A stretch of DNA of 64,000 bases from Enterobacteriaceae bacterium 4M9 (lineage in GTDB: Bacteria; Pseudomonadota; Gammaproteobacteria; Enterobacterales; Enterobacteriaceae). The first letter of the stretch is position 1, and each line of letters opens with the position of its first letter. Under the pieces are notes generated by a model that did no database searches, was not told where the DNA came from, and saw only the letters and a list, made by a program, of their open reading frames with translations. The stretch is taken from assembly GCA_010092695.1 (NCBI GenBank), contig JAADJJ010000001.1, positions 4,092,001-4,156,000 of the forward strand. Reading direction: 5' to 3'. Shown one piece after another: positions 43,989-53,516 of this stretch. The position numbers and the translations under genes are program-made.

Positions 43989-46361
43989 ATGAAAAAACGT
44001 ATTCCCACCTTGCTGGCCACTCTGATTGGTTCAGCGATTTATAGCCAACAAGGGATGGCTGCCGACCTCGCCTCGCAATGTATGCTCGGCGTACCCAGCT
44101 ACAATCGTCCTCTGGTACAGGGCGATGCCAACCAGCTGCCTGTGACTATCAACGCCGAGAACGCCAAAGGCGATTACCCGGAGCGCGCGGTATTTAGCGG
44201 CAACGTTGATATTGAACAGGGCAACAGCCGCCTGCAGGCCGACGAAGTCCAGCTGCATCAAAAACAGGTGGCAGGCCAGGCCGATCCGGTACGCACGGTC
44301 GACGCGTTGGGTAATGTGCATTACGACGACAATCAGGTCATCCTGAAGGGTCCGAAAGCCTGGTCCAATCTGAATACCAAAGACACCAACGTCTGGCAAG
44401 GTGACTACCAGATGGTTGGCCGCCAGGGGCGCGGTACGGCAGACGTGATGAAGCAGCGTGGCGAAAACCGCTACACCATTCTGGAAAACGGCACCTTTAC
44501 CTCCTGCCTGCCAGGCACCAATACCTGGAGCGTCGTAGGCAGTGAAGTGATTCACGACCGCGAAGAGCAGGTTGCCGAAATCTGGAACGCACGCTTTAAA
44601 ATTGGTCCGGTGCCGGTTTTCTACAGCCCGTACCTGCAACTGCCGGTTGGCGATAAGCGCCGCTCGGGCTTTCTTATCCCGAATGCCAAATATAGCTCTA
44701 ATAACGGACTGGAATTTACCATTCCGTATTACTGGAACATCGCACCTAACTTCGATGCGACCATCACCCCGCACTACTACCAGCAGCGCGGCGGCGTACA
44801 GTGGCAAAACGAATTCCGTTATCTGACTACGCCGGGCGCGGGTACTGTTGCGTTTGACTACCTTGGCTCAGACGATCAGTACACGCAAGACCACCCGACG
44901 GAGAACCGCGACCGTCGCTGGCTGTTCTTCTGGCGTCACGCCGGGGTGATGGACAAAGTGTGGCGCTTTAACGCCAACTACACCAAAGTCAGCGACCCGT
45001 ATTACTTCAACGACTTCGATTCGGTCTACGGCGACAGTACTGACGGCTACGCTACGCAGAAATTCAGCGTCGGTTACGCCAACCAGAACTTTGACGCGAC
45101 CGTGTCCACCAAGCAGTTCCAGGTATTCGACGTTCAGCGTAACCGTAACTCCTACCGTGCAGAGCCGCAGCTGGACGTTAACTATTACCTCAATGACCTG
45201 GGTCCGTTTGACAGCCATCTGTATGCTCAGGCGGTGCGTTTTACCAACGTTAATGACAACTACCCGGAAGCAACGCGTCTGCACGTTGAGCCGACTATCA
45301 GCCTGCCGATGTCCAACGGCTGGGGCAGTCTGAACACCGAAATGAAAGTGATGGCGACCCATTACCAGCAGAACAATCTGGACCGCTATCGCTACTACGT
45401 GCGTAATAACGCGACTACCAGTGCGGCGGCAGCCAAGCTTGAAGACAGCGTTGACCGCGTGATGCCACAGTTTAAGATGGACGGCAAGCTGGTGTTTGAG
45501 CGTGATATGGACTGGTCGCAGGGCTACACCCAGACGCTGGAGCCGCGCGCGCAGTACCTGTATGTGCCCTATCGTAACCAGAGCAATATCAACAACTACG
45601 ACTCATCATTCCTGCAATCAGATTACACCGGCCTGTTCCGTGACCGCGCTTACGGCGGCCTGGACCGTATCGCTTCGGCAAATCAGATAACCACCGGTGT
45701 GACGTCTCGCGTTTATGATGAAGCTGCCGTTGAACGTTTTAACGTTTCTGTGGGTCAAATCTACTATTTCACCGAATCCCGTACCGGTGATGACAATATC
45801 AACTGGGAAAAAGACAAGAAAACCGGGGCTATTGCCTGGGCAGGTGACACTTACTGGCGCATCACCGATCGCTGGGGCCTGCGCGGTGGTGTGCAATATG
45901 ATACGCGTTTGAGCAACGTTTCCACCGCCAGCGGCGTTGTGGAATACCGTAAAGACGCCGACCGCCTGATGCAGCTGAACTACCGCTACGCCAGTCCGGA
46001 ATATATTCGCGCCACGCTGCCATCTTTCTCTTCCTCTGCACGTTATAAAGAGGGGATTTCTCAGGTGGGTGTCACCGCAAGCTGGCCGATTGTCGACAGG
46101 TGGTCATTAGTGGGTGCGTATTACTACGACACTAACGCCAATCAGCCGGCCGACCAGATGCTGGGCGTGCAGTATAACTCCTGCTGTTATGCAATCCGTG
46201 TCGGTTACGAGCGCAAGCTCAACGGTTGGGAAAACAACAAGAGCGCGTTTAACGAAAGAATCGGTTTCAACATCGAGCTGCGCGGCCTGAGCTCCAACTA
46301 TGGCCTGGGCACACAGCGTATGCTGCGCTCGAACATTCTGCCGTATCAGAACTCGCTGTAA
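43989..46361 (+). CDS. lptD: LptD, outer-membrane LPS assembly protein
   Basis: Beta-barrel that, with LptE, inserts LPS into the outer leaflet. The start MKKRIPTLLATLIGS gives 790 residues (E. coli 784) and a clean signal peptide cut after QQGMA; an ATG eight codons earlier is less likely. The N-terminal beta-jellyroll (OstA-type) runs to about 200, then the 26-strand barrel. The four disulphide cysteines are all there: SQCMLG, TSCLPG and the adjacent pair NSCCYAIR. A loop near ATTSAAAAKLEDS is a few residues longer than in E. coli. It heads the run lptD-surA-pdxA-rsmA-apaG-apaH. Confidence 0.97.
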   Translation: MKKRIPTLLATLIGSAIYSQQGMAADLASQCMLGVPSYNRPLVQGDANQLPVTINAENAKGDYPERAVFSGNVDIEQGNSRLQADEVQLHQKQVAGQADPVRTVDALGNVHYDDNQVILKGPKAWSNLNTKDTNVWQGDYQMVGRQGRGTADVMKQRGENRYTILENGTFTSCLPGTNTWSVVGSEVIHDREEQVAEIWNARFKIGPVPVFYSPYLQLPVGDKRRSGFLIPNAKYSSNNGLEFTIPYYWNIAPNFDATITPHYYQQRGGVQWQNEFRYLTTPGAGTVAFDYLGSDDQYTQDHPTENRDRRWLFFWRHAGVMDKVWRFNANYTKVSDPYYFNDFDSVYGDSTDGYATQKFSVGYANQNFDATVSTKQFQVFDVQRNRNSYRAEPQLDVNYYLNDLGPFDSHLYAQAVRFTNVNDNYPEATRLHVEPTISLPMSNGWGSLNTEMKVMATHYQQNNLDRYRYYVRNNATTSAAAAKLEDSVDRVMPQFKMDGKLVFERDMDWSQGYTQTLEPRAQYLYVPYRNQSNINNYDSSFLQSDYTGLFRDRAYGGLDRIASANQITTGVTSRVYDEAAVERFNVSVGQIYYFTESRTGDDNINWEKDKKTGAIAWAGDTYWRITDRWGLRGGVQYDTRLSNVSTASGVVEYRKDADRLMQLNYRYASPEYIRATLPSFSSSARYKEGISQVGVTASWPIVDRWSLVGAYYYDTNANQPADQMLGVQYNSCCYAIRVGYERKLNGWENNKSAFNERIGFNIELRGLSSNYGLGTQRMLRSNILPYQNSL

Positions 46362-46413
46362 TGTGATGTTAAAAATGAATCCGCAATGCGGTTTAATCAG
46401 AAATGGAAAGTGT

Positions 46414-47706
46414 ATGAAGAACTGGAGAACGCTGCTTCTCGGTATCGCTCTGGTAGCGAATACCTCCTTCGCCGCCCCACAAGTTGTCGATAAAGTCGCC
46501 GCTGTAGTTAATAACGGCGTTGTGCTGGAAAGCGACGTTAACGGCCTGATGCAGTCTGTAAAGCTTAATGCCATGCAGTCCGGCCAGCAGCTTCCGGACG
46601 ATAACACGCTGCGCCATCAGATTCTGGAGCGCCTGATCGTCGATCAGGTCATTCTGCAGATGGGCCAGAAGGGCGGCGTTAACATCAGCGATGAACAGCT
46701 TGATAAAGCTATCGCCGACATCGCGGCACAAAACAACATGTCTTTAGATCAGATGCGCAGCCGCCTGGCTTATGAAGGGATCAACTACCCGGCCTACCGC
46801 AGCCAGATTCGCAAAGAGATGATCATTTCTGACGTGCGTAACAGCGAAGTGCGCCGCCGCGTCACCATTTTGCCGCAGGAAGTTGAACAACTGGCAAAAC
46901 AGGTCTCTAACCAGAACGACGCCAGCACCGAGCTTAACCTGAGCCACATTCTGCTGCCGCTGCCGGAAAACCCAACCTCAGACCAGGTCAACGAAGCGGG
47001 CGCTCAGGCAACCTCCATCGTTGAGCGCGCGCGCAGCGGTGAAGATTTTGGCAAGCTTGCTATCACCTACTCTGCCGACCAGTCTGCGCTCAAGGGCGGC
47101 CAGATGGGCTGGGGTCGTATTCAGGAACTGCCGGGCATTTTCGCCCAGGCCCTGACCACCGCGAAAAAAGGCGATGTTATCGGCCCAATCCGCTCTGGCG
47201 TTGGCTTTCATATTCTGAAAGTTAACGATATGCGCGGTGAATCGCAGAACATTTCTGTCACGGAAGTCAAAGCCCGTCATATCCTGCTTAAGCCGTCGCC
47301 GATCATGACCGATCAGCAGGCGCGCCTGAAGCTTGAAGAGATTGCCTCTGATATCCGTAGCGGTAAAACCACTTTTGCCGAAGCGGCAAAAGAGTACTCG
47401 CAGGATCCAGGCTCTGCTAACCAGGGCGGCGATCTGGGTTGGTCGATGCCAGATATCTACGATCCGGCATTCCGCGATGCGCTGATGCGTCTGAGCAAAG
47501 GCCAACTGAGCGCGCCAGTGCACTCCACATTTGGCTGGCATCTGATTGAGCTGATGGATACCCGCAAGGTGGATAAGACCGATACGGCGCAAAAAGATCG
47601 CGCCTATCGCATGCTGTTCAACCGTAAGTTCGCTGAAGAAGCGCAGACCTGGATGCAGGAGCAACGCGCCAGTGCTTACGTGAAAATCCTGGACGGCAAT
47701 GGCTAA
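46414..47706 (+). CDS. surA: SurA, periplasmic chaperone and peptidyl-prolyl isomerase
   Basis: Main periplasmic chaperone for outer-membrane proteins, LptD among its clients. The start MKNWRTLLLGIALVANTSFA (signal peptide, cut before APQVVDK) gives 430 residues (E. coli 428); a longer in-frame frame back into lptD is rejected. An N-terminal chaperone domain is followed by two parvulin domains (ELNLSHILLPLP near 170 and KARHILLKPSP near 285) and a C-terminal helix. It overlaps pdxA by 8 bases. Confidence 0.97.
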   Translation: MKNWRTLLLGIALVANTSFAAPQVVDKVAAVVNNGVVLESDVNGLMQSVKLNAMQSGQQLPDDNTLRHQILERLIVDQVILQMGQKGGVNISDEQLDKAIADIAAQNNMSLDQMRSRLAYEGINYPAYRSQIRKEMIISDVRNSEVRRRVTILPQEVEQLAKQVSNQNDASTELNLSHILLPLPENPTSDQVNEAGAQATSIVERARSGEDFGKLAITYSADQSALKGGQMGWGRIQELPGIFAQALTTAKKGDVIGPIRSGVGFHILKVNDMRGESQNISVTEVKARHILLKPSPIMTDQQARLKLEEIASDIRSGKTTFAEAAKEYSQDPGSANQGGDLGWSMPDIYDPAFRDALMRLSKGQLSAPVHSTFGWHLIELMDTRKVDKTDTAQKDRAYRMLFNRKFAEEAQTWMQEQRASAYVKILDGNG

Positions 47707-48688
47707 TACTCCCCGCGTAGTTATCACTCCCGGCGAACCCGCCGGGATTGGTCCCGACCTGGTTATTGCGCTTGCACAACACGACTGGCCCGTTGAGCTG
47801 GTCGTTTGTGCTTCTGAGCAACTGCTGACCGAGCGCGCAGCACTGCTCGGTCACGCCATACAATGTCTTCCCTGGCAACCGCATGCCCCTGTCCACCCAC
47901 AGCGCGCAGGGACACTGACGGTCCTGCCTGTGGCGCTACATGCGCCAGTCACACCTGGCAAACTTGACCCACGCAACGGCAACTATGTTGTCCAGACGCT
48001 GGTTCGCGCCTGTGACGGCTGCCTGAGCGGTGAGTTTGCCGCTGTGGTGACCGGCCCGGTACACAAAGGCATCATCAATGACGCGGGTGTGGCATTTACC
48101 GGCCATACGGAATTCTTCGAAGCCCGCTCAGGCAGTAAGAAAGTGGTGATGATGCTGGCAACAGAGGAGCTTCGCGTGGCGCTCGCCACGACGCACTTAC
48201 CATTGCGGGCGGTGGCCGATGCCATTACGCCGTCGCTGTTGCGCCAGGTGCTGGCTATTTTACATCATGATTTGCAGACCAAATTCGGCATCACTCGCCC
48301 ACACATTCTGGTCAGCGGCCTCAATCCACACGCCGGTGAAGGCGGGCACATGGGCACGGAAGAAATTGACACTATCATTCCCGTGCTTGATGAAATGCGC
48401 GCTGGCGGTATGCGCCTTACCGGTCCCTTACCTGCCGACACGCTGTTTCAGCCGAAATATCTCGAAAGTGCCGATGCCGTACTGGCGATGTACCACGATC
48501 AGGGACTTCCCGTGCTAAAATACCAGGGCTTTGGTCGCGCGGTGAATATTACGCTCGGCCTGCCTTTCATTCGCACATCGGTTGATCACGGTACCGCTCT
48601 TGAGCTTGCGGGCCAGGGGACAGCCGATGTCGGCAGTTTTATTACGGCGCTTAATCTCGCCACGAAAATGATCTTTAACAGTCAATGA
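47699..48688 (+). CDS. pdxA: PdxA, 4-hydroxythreonine-4-phosphate dehydrogenase
   Basis: NAD-dependent step of the DXP-dependent vitamin B6 pathway, making the 3-amino-2-oxopropyl phosphate precursor. It is 329 residues as in E. coli. Features are TPGEPAGIGPDL at the N terminus, metal ligands in FTGHTEFF and LNPHAGEGGHMGTEE, and YHDQGLPVLKY with the later RTSVDHGTALELAG. It overlaps both surA and rsmA by a few bases. Confidence 0.98.
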   Translation: MANTPRVVITPGEPAGIGPDLVIALAQHDWPVELVVCASEQLLTERAALLGHAIQCLPWQPHAPVHPQRAGTLTVLPVALHAPVTPGKLDPRNGNYVVQTLVRACDGCLSGEFAAVVTGPVHKGIINDAGVAFTGHTEFFEARSGSKKVVMMLATEELRVALATTHLPLRAVADAITPSLLRQVLAILHHDLQTKFGITRPHILVSGLNPHAGEGGHMGTEEIDTIIPVLDEMRAGGMRLTGPLPADTLFQPKYLESADAVLAMYHDQGLPVLKYQGFGRAVNITLGLPFIRTSVDHGTALELAGQGTADVGSFITALNLATKMIFNSQ

Positions 48689-49506
48689 ATAATCGAGTTC
48701 ACCAGGGCCACCTTGCCCGCAAACGCTTCGGGCAAAACTTTCTCAATGACCCGTTCATTATCGACAGCATCGTCAGCGCGATTAACCCGCAAAAAGGCGA
48801 AGCGCTGGTTGAAATCGGCCCGGGCCTGGCGGCACTCACCGAACCGGTGGGCGAGCGCCTTGATAAGCTGACCGTCATCGAACTCGACCGCGATCTGGCT
48901 GCGCGCCTGAAAACGCATCCGTTTCTTGGCCCTAAGCTGACCATTTATCAACAGGATGCCATGACAATGGACTTCGGTGAGCTTTCCCGTCAGGAAGGCC
49001 AGCCGCTGCGCGTATTCGGCAACCTGCCTTACAATATTTCCACACCGCTGATGTTCCACCTGTTTAGCTATACTGATGCCATAAAGGACATGCACTTTAT
49101 GCTGCAAAAAGAGGTGGTCAATCGCCTGGTGGCGGGGCCGAACAGCAAAGCCTATGGCCGCCTGAGCGTGATGGCGCAGTACTACTGCCAGGTGATCCCG
49201 GTGCTGGAAGTACCGCCTGGCTCCTTTACGCCGCCGCCAAAGGTTGATTCTGCCGTTGTGCGCCTGGTTCCGCATGCTGAATTGCCGCATCAGGTAAAAG
49301 AGCTGCGTATACTGAGCAGGCTCACGACCGAAGCCTTTAACCAGCGCCGCAAGACGATTCGCAACAGTCTGGGGAATCTGTTCAGCCCACAAGTGCTGAC
49401 AGAATTAGGTGTCGATCCCGCGCTACGTGCTGAAAACGTATCCGTGGCGCAGTACTGCCTGATGGCAAACCATCTGGCAGAGAATCCGCTACCGAAGGAG
49501 AGCTGA
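48685..49506 (+). CDS. rsmA: RsmA (KsgA), 16S rRNA A1518/A1519 dimethyltransferase
   Basis: Dimethylates two adjacent adenosines near the 16S 3' end, a late check in 30S assembly; loss gives kasugamycin resistance. It is 273 residues as in E. coli. SAM motif I is VEIGPGLAALT (about residue 38) and motif IV is GNLPYNIS (about 112-119). GQNFLNDPFIID at the N terminus is diagnostic. The start overlaps the pdxA stop by 4 bases (ATGA). Confidence 0.98.
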   Translation: MNNRVHQGHLARKRFGQNFLNDPFIIDSIVSAINPQKGEALVEIGPGLAALTEPVGERLDKLTVIELDRDLAARLKTHPFLGPKLTIYQQDAMTMDFGELSRQEGQPLRVFGNLPYNISTPLMFHLFSYTDAIKDMHFMLQKEVVNRLVAGPNSKAYGRLSVMAQYYCQVIPVLEVPPGSFTPPPKVDSAVVRLVPHAELPHQVKELRILSRLTTEAFNQRRKTIRNSLGNLFSPQVLTELGVDPALRAENVSVAQYCLMANHLAENPLPKES

Positions 49507-49509
49507 GCC

Positions 49510-49887
49510 ATGTCAGATACGCCTCGTGTTTGTGTCCAGGTACAGAGTGTTTACATCGAATCCCAGTCGGCTCCCGATGAGGAACGCTATGTCTTCGCCT
49601 ATACCGTCACCATTCGCAACCTGGGGCACTGCTCGGTTCAGCTACTGGGCCGCTACTGGCTTATCACTAATGGTAACGGGCGTGAAACCGAGGTTCAGGG
49701 CGAGGGCGTGGTCGGCGTCCAGCCGCATATCGAACCGGGTGATGACTACCAGTACACCAGCGGTGCAGTCATTGAAACGCCGCTTGGCACCATGCAGGGT
49801 CATTATGAAATGATTGACGAGCAGGGTCGCCCGTTCCACCTCGACATTCCGGTCTTCCGACTGGCTGTTCCCATTCTCATTCACTGA
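49510..49887 (+). CDS. apaG: ApaG, ApaG-domain protein
   Basis: Small protein with a fibronectin-III-like fold. It is 125 residues as in E. coli, with the family stretch RYVFAYTVTIRNLG and the glycine-rich GEGVVGVQPHIEPGDDYQYTSG. Its biochemical role in bacteria remains unclear, though the domain recurs in eukaryotic F-box and PDIP38-type proteins. It lies 3 bases after rsmA and 7 before apaH. Confidence 0.96.
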   Translation: MSDTPRVCVQVQSVYIESQSAPDEERYVFAYTVTIRNLGHCSVQLLGRYWLITNGNGRETEVQGEGVVGVQPHIEPGDDYQYTSGAVIETPLGTMQGHYEMIDEQGRPFHLDIPVFRLAVPILIH

Positions 49888-49894
49888 AAATCTC

Positions 49895-50746
49895 ATGTCG
49901 ACATACCTGATTGGCGACGTTCACGGTTGCTACGATGAACTGGTCGCACTGTTAAAGCAGGTTGAGTTTACGCCTGGCAAGGACACGCTGTGGCTGACTG
50001 GCGATCTGGTGGCCCGTGGCCCTGGTTCGCTGGATGTGCTGCGTTTTGTGCGCGACCTTGGTGATGCAGTTCGCCTCGTACTCGGTAATCACGATTTACA
50101 TCTGCTGGCCGTTTACGCAGGCATCAGCCGTAATAAGCCCAAAGATCGCGTTACCGCGTTACTCGAAGCACCCGATGCTGACGAGCTGCTCAACTGGCTG
50201 CGCCGCCAACCTCTGTTGCAGGTCGATGAAGAGAAAAAACTGGTGATGGCCCATGCAGGGATAACCCCGCAGTGGGATCTCCCAACGGCCATTAACTGCG
50301 CTCGCGATGTCGAAGCGGTGCTTTCAAGCGACAGCTATCCACTGTTCCTTGATGCTATGTATGGCGATATGCCCAACAACTGGAGCGAAGAACTGACCGG
50401 ACTGGCGCGCCTGCGTTTTATCACCAATGCTCTGACGCGCATGCGCTACTGCTTCCCGAACGGGCAGCTGGATATGTACTGTAAAGATACGCCGGAAAAC
50501 GCTCCTGCACCGCTCAAGCCCTGGTTTGCCATCCCCGGCCCGGTGTCGCAAGCGTACAGTATTGTGTTTGGCCACTGGGCCTCGCTTGAAGGTCGGGGCA
50601 CACCAGAAGGCGTTTATGCGCTTGATACTGGCTGTTGCTGGGGCGGGACGCTGACCTGCCTGCGCTGGGAAGATAAGGCTGTATTTACCCAGACCTCGCA
50701 TCGCCAGAGCGATAATGATGAAGGGACTGCGGCGGTGGCGTCGTAG
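49895..50746 (+). CDS. apaH: ApaH, diadenosine tetraphosphatase
   Basis: Symmetrically cleaves Ap4A to two ADP, and decaps NpnN-capped RNAs in E. coli. The start MSTYLIGDVHGCYDEL gives 283 residues (E. coli 280); a longer frame inside apaG is rejected. PPP-family metallophosphatase motifs GDVHG, GDLVARGPGS and GNHDLH are intact. It is last gene of the lptD run and is followed by a bidirectional terminator. Confidence 0.97.
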   Translation: MSTYLIGDVHGCYDELVALLKQVEFTPGKDTLWLTGDLVARGPGSLDVLRFVRDLGDAVRLVLGNHDLHLLAVYAGISRNKPKDRVTALLEAPDADELLNWLRRQPLLQVDEEKKLVMAHAGITPQWDLPTAINCARDVEAVLSSDSYPLFLDAMYGDMPNNWSEELTGLARLRFITNALTRMRYCFPNGQLDMYCKDTPENAPAPLKPWFAIPGPVSQAYSIVFGHWASLEGRGTPEGVYALDTGCCWGGTLTCLRWEDKAVFTQTSHRQSDNDEGTAAVAS

Positions 50747-50771
50747 CGCTTTTATCCGTAACGGTGGGCGT

Positions 50772-50800
50772 AAAAAAAGGAGGCTGAAGCCTCCTTTTTT
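50772..50800. terminator. Bidirectional terminator between apaH and folA
   Basis: A 7-bp stem GGAGGCT/AGCCTCC with a 2-base loop is flanked by seven A on the left and six T on the right, so it can act for apaH (plus) and folA (minus). Confidence 0.93.
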
Positions 50801-50809
50801 GTTGTCCGA

Positions 50810-51292
50810 TTACTGGCGTCGTTCCAGAATTTCAAAGAAACAGCCGTGTGAGTTGTTGTCATCTGCATCACGAAACTCACTGAACACCGGCTGCCATTCA
50901 TCCGGCTCATATTCCGGGAAGTGCGTATCACCTTCCACCTCGGCATCAATGTGCGTCAGATACAGGCGCTGGGCCAGCGGCAAAAATTGCTCATAAATAC
51001 GGCCACCGCCAATCACCATAATCTCTTCTACCTCGCCGCAGGCGGCGATAGCGTCTTCAACCGAGCTGACCCAGGTAACGCGCTCATCCGTCCCGGGATG
51101 ACGGCTGATGACAATATTCTTCCTGTCCGGGAGCGGACGGCCGATAGATTCCCAGGTCAGGCGTCCCATAATCACCGGTTTGTTAAGCGTATTACGTTTA
51201 AACCAGGCGAGATCCGCCGGCAAATTCCACGGCATGGCGTTTTCCATACCAATAACGCGATCTGCCGCAAGTGCGGCAATCAGACTGATCAT
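50810..51292 (-). CDS. folA: FolA, dihydrofolate reductase
   Basis: NADPH-dependent reduction of dihydrofolate, the target of trimethoprim. The start MISLIAALAADRVIG gives 160 residues (E. coli 159); a 34-codon upstream extension has no family match. Active-site Asp27 is in PADLAWFKRNT, the Met20 loop is GMENAMPWNLP, and GRLTWESIGRPLPDRKN and IMVIGGGRIYEQFL are the NADPH-site segments. Chromosomal type, no sign of a resistance variant by eye. Confidence 0.98.
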   Translation of the reverse strand: MISLIAALAADRVIGMENAMPWNLPADLAWFKRNTLNKPVIMGRLTWESIGRPLPDRKNIVISRHPGTDERVTWVSSVEDAIAACGEVEEIMVIGGGRIYEQFLPLAQRLYLTHIDAEVEGDTHFPEYEPDEWQPVFSEFRDADDNNSHGCFFEILERRQ

Positions 51293-51546
51293 GTGAAGAA
51301 TCTCAGGGGGATGAAAATTGTCGCCACTATACGGAAAGCATAATCTGGCGTCGACTTCTGCCGACCAATTTTTACTGCCGTCACCCGGCAGCATCTGGAT
51401 AGCATGGCAGACAGTATAACGGGAGCACAGAATGTTACGCGTAAAGTAATTGCAACGGAGCGTAAATAAAAGTCGTTATCCGCGCTACTCGCCGTGTCGG
51501 CAAGCGAGTATAGTGACGCGATTATTTCTGTAATGAGCGTTTCGCC

Positions 51547-52161
51547 ATGCTGGAAACCACGTTTTTTATCGCAACTATCGCCACGCTTGGCATGATTTCT
51601 CCGGGTCCTGACTTCTTCCTGGTGATTAAAAATGCAGCCCGCTATCCGCGTACAGCAGCACTGATGACCAGCGCTGGCGTGGTCTGTGGCGTGATGACAC
51701 ACATGAGCTACTGCGTGGCAGGGCTTGCCGTGGTTATCACCACCACGCCGTGGCTGTTTGGGCTACTGAAGTACGCCGGGGCAGCTTACCTGGTGTGGGT
51801 CGGACTACACGCGCTATTTTCTCGCGGCGACAGCAAAATGGATGTCAGTCAGTATGCACAACAGCAACCCCCGCTGAAAAAAGCCTTTATACAGGGTTAT
51901 CTGTGCAATTTGCTCAATCCGAAGGCGACACTGTTTTTTCTCGCGATGTTTACCCAGGTCCTGAGCGTGGACTCAGGCTTAGGTGAAAAACTCTGGTATG
52001 CCGCGATTATCGTCGGGCTTTCCGTGCTGTGGTGGCCGCTTCTGGTCGTGCTGATCCAAAGCGAACCGGTGCGCAAAGGGCTTGCGAAGGCGCAGAAGAT
52101 TGTCGATAAGCTTCTGGGCGGCGTGCTGATTGCACTCGGCGTGAAGGTGGCGCTGAGTTAA
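51547..52161 (+). CDS. LysE/RhtB-family amino acid exporter
   Basis: Inner-membrane protein of the LysE superfamily, which exports amino acids or their derivatives. It is 204 residues with about six hydrophobic segments. The family N-terminal signature MISPGPDFFLVIKNA lies at residues 16-30, and GYLCNLLNPKATLFFLAMF sits in the second half. The substrate cannot be told from sequence. It is divergent from folA and is the first gene of a folA-kefC segment that E. coli K-12 lacks. Confidence 0.9.
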   Translation: MLETTFFIATIATLGMISPGPDFFLVIKNAARYPRTAALMTSAGVVCGVMTHMSYCVAGLAVVITTTPWLFGLLKYAGAAYLVWVGLHALFSRGDSKMDVSQYAQQQPPLKKAFIQGYLCNLLNPKATLFFLAMFTQVLSVDSGLGEKLWYAAIIVGLSVLWWPLLVVLIQSEPVRKGLAKAQKIVDKLLGGVLIALGVKVALS

Positions 52162-52311
52162 GTCTGGCCTAATGTGGCTCAGGCTGCTCTATTAAAACAG
52201 GCCTCGGCACTCCGCCAGAAAGGTGATGACACGTACGCCCGGCACTCAGACCGGGCCTGGTAAACGGCACGGTAAACGCGCTTGTGCTCAATTCAACATC
52301 ATACCCCTGGG

Positions 52312-52911
52312 CTAGTTGCCACGCGTGTCCGTGGTGTCAGCATCAAACTTTTGTTTAAGAGCCCGAGCCGCAGGGAGCAATACCCCAAACAGGCTATCTT
52401 TATCGACAAGCTGCATCGGCATGAGCGCATCTGGCGTGGGGGCAACAGGAATAAATCTCTCCTCATTCTCGCCATGCAGCCAGACGGCGATGAAGTGCAA
52501 CGCAGGAGCCGACAGCAGGCGCAACTCAACGCTTTTGCCGTGCAATGCAGATGCCTTTTCTGCCATATTGAGCGCATCAACGATTGAAGCCGCCATCGGC
52601 CCGCAACTCAGCGCACTCAATTGCATTTTGTCGTCACGCCACGTTAACTGGGCGTCTGCAACAGCCTCATTGTTGATAAATACCAGCTGATGCCACATAC
52701 CTTTTGCCACATAACTGAGGTCATTACCCGCCGCCAGGTCATCTAACCGCAGGGAATACCCTGGATAAGCGTGCGACAAGCTCAGTGAAGCGCCACCAGC
52801 TTTACTCGCAGACGCCGTGATATTCAGTACCTGCGCCTGCAATGCAGCCTGAATGGCAGCAATAATCGCTTTTTCATCGTGGGCCGGGGCGTGGGGAAAC
52901 GTTATTTTCAT
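52312..52911 (-). CDS. Unrecognised protein, partner of the papain-like protease
   Basis: It is 199 residues and I do not recognise a family. No signal peptide or membrane segment is visible. The composition is Ala/Leu/Ser-rich with a single Cys (SALSCGPMAAS). Alternating patterns such as LSLSHAYPGYSLRLDDL and VELRLLSAPALHFIAVWLHGE suggest a compact alpha/beta protein. Its ATG overlaps the protease stop as TAATG, so the two are almost certainly translated together and likely act together, for example as substrate, inhibitor or chaperone (inference only). A GCCCGG/CCGGGC hairpin without a T run (52237-52256) lies in the convergent gap to the exporter gene. Confidence 0.8.
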   Translation of the reverse strand: MKITFPHAPAHDEKAIIAAIQAALQAQVLNITASASKAGGASLSLSHAYPGYSLRLDDLAAGNDLSYVAKGMWHQLVFINNEAVADAQLTWRDDKMQLSALSCGPMAASIVDALNMAEKASALHGKSVELRLLSAPALHFIAVWLHGENEERFIPVAPTPDALMPMQLVDKDSLFGVLLPAARALKQKFDADTTDTRGN

Positions 52912-53510
52912 TATGCACTCTCCTGATTTTTCTTTGTGAAATAGGTGTGGGTCCAGGTTCCCCCGCTTTGATAATTCGCCGGAAAAGCATTGAGTGCATA
53001 AAGGCTAAAGCCATGAATGGAATCTGCCGTCCACACATAGTCACCGTAATAGCCGTTAATTACCAGGAAGTGTGCACCACCGCCAAACCAGGCACAGCGT
53101 AATCCAATGGGTCGCTCGGCGTTAACTTCCTTTTTAATTTCTGAGAACTGAATTTTTCTTTGCACCATTCGATCAAAACTGCGCGTTTGCATCAGCGCGG
53201 TATCAAGATAACCATAAATATTACACGGCACCGGTCGTGCGCAGCAGTCACTGCTCAATTCTGCACTGGCGACTTCACACTGCGTAAACGTACCTGAACC
53301 GTAATAATAATTCCCGACTGAGGTGGAAACCGCCGCCCAGCACCAGTTGCTTTGCAGCTGCTGCTGAATGAGAAAGGTAAAACGCGCCGACTCGGGTGTC
53401 ATTGTTTGCGATTTAAAAGCGATATCGAGTTTTCCATGTTCTGAACGCTGCCCGACAAGACATTGCGGTAATTCAGCATTCATAGCTATTATTTCTTTAT
53501 TGTTTATCAT
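52911..53510 (-). CDS. Papain-like cysteine protease (C39/C70-like)
   Basis: Putative cytoplasmic peptidase. The start ATG at 53510 has GGAGG 5 bases upstream; a GTG two codons earlier overlaps that site. It is 199 residues. Catalytic elements fit the papain fold: Gln51, Cys57 in SNWCWAAVSTSVGNYY, His147 in GGGAHFLVINGYYG and Asp163 in WTADSIHG. The C-terminal GTWTHTYFTKK resembles the family of bacterial papain-like proteases that includes AvrRpt2-type peptidases. Extra cysteines (78, 89, 90, 96) may bind metal or form disulphides. No export signal is seen. The role is unknown; the operon with an unrecognised protein beside a CRISPR array marks it as accessory. Confidence 0.82.
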   Translation of the reverse strand: MINNKEIIAMNAELPQCLVGQRSEHGKLDIAFKSQTMTPESARFTFLIQQQLQSNWCWAAVSTSVGNYYYGSGTFTQCEVASAELSSDCCARPVPCNIYGYLDTALMQTRSFDRMVQRKIQFSEIKKEVNAERPIGLRCAWFGGGAHFLVINGYYGDYVWTADSIHGFSLYALNAFPANYQSGGTWTHTYFTKKNQESA

Positions 53511-53516
53511 TTCCAC

